Origin: Russula earlei
Lineage: Eukaryota; Basidiomycota; Agaricomycetes; Russulales; Russulaceae
Assembly: GCA_025769875.1 (NCBI GenBank)
Contig: JAGFNK010001086.1
Span: 1 to 15,155 of the forward strand
DNA: 15,155 nucleotides
Direction of reading: 5' to 3'
Numbering within the stretch: position 1 is the stretch's first letter; each line of letters starts with the position of its first letter. The notes under the pieces were generated by a model that saw only the letters and a program-made list of their open reading frames with translations, did not search any database and was not told the origin of the DNA. Below are positions 14,950-15,155 of the stretch, one piece after another. Made by a program: the position numbers and the translations under genes.

Positions 14950-15155
14950 TGTTAGTTAGTTTAGGGCCGGTCATTTGAGGACTTGTAGTTTGGTTATGGA
15001 ATAGTGTTATCTTATAAGGCCCTTATATAGTTCTATTAGGGTCCTTAGAGTCGACCCTAATACTTCTATTAAGGTCCTTAGTGTTGCCTTATAGTTCGTT
15101 CTATAGTTATTAGAGTTGGTCTAATAACGCGTTGTAGGGCTTTTGATACTAGGTT
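14950..15155. other. AT-rich flank with direct and inverted repeats
   Basis: An 18-nt motif TTCTATTAGGGTCCTTAG (15031-15048) recurs with one mismatch at 15064-15081. TATTAGGGTC (15034-15043) pairs with GACCCTAATA (15053-15062) as a 10-bp hairpin. CTTATAAGGCCCTTATA near 15011-15027 is also nearly palindromic. No gene is seen. This is probably the far end of the right-hand element. Confidence 0.4.

Noticed and set aside
15034..15062. TTAGGG resembling a telomere repeat
   Set aside because: Single occurrence within an inverted repeat in AT-rich element DNA, not a tandem array.
1..15155. CRISPR arrays, rRNA or tRNA genes
   Set aside because: No regularly spaced repeats and no cloverleaf or rRNA signature seen by eye; a covariance-model scan could settle tRNAs.

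Overview
The window reads as nuclear DNA of a filamentous fungus, most likely a mushroom-forming basidiomycete (Agaricomycete). Introns are 51-87 nt with GT...AG ends, several have a CTRAY-type branch site, and two conserved eukaryotic genes (LUC7 and a NAP1-family chaperone) can be rebuilt only by splicing. All gene models were spliced by hand; every exon sum is a multiple of three, but no transcript data support them.

Layout. (1) Positions 1-3015: a young-looking, CpG-containing mobile or viral-like element on the minus strand. It has two TATATAAG promoters, hairpins near the predicted transcript starts, and four open frames: a membrane microprotein, a 307-codon frame, a 200-codon frame, and a Cys-cluster frame that runs off the left edge. 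The frames have almost no AUG codons: the sense strand has none between 2751 and 1193. (2) 3016-5030: old CpG-poor mobile-element relics, including a broken Ty1/copia gag. (3) 5031-13190: a compact host gene island. In order it holds a four-helix membrane protein (+), a putatively secreted protein made of three exon-encoded repeats (-), a NAP1-family histone chaperone (-, its stop only 8 nt from the start of the repeat protein), an intronless protein with a possible permuted cysteine-peptidase signature (+), and the U1 snRNP protein Luc7 (+). (4) 13190-14480: a second CpG-poor relic zone. (5) 14495-15155: a diverged second copy of the promoter-plus-microprotein module of region 1.

The most unusual item is the AUG-poor element. 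Its membrane microprotein is conserved in protein sequence between two copies about 12 kb apart, with many synonymous differences. Neither copy has an in-frame ATG, which suggests selection for translation together with an unusual way of starting it. The host genes are housekeeping (chromatin, splicing) plus three of unknown function; nothing in the sequence ties them into one pathway.
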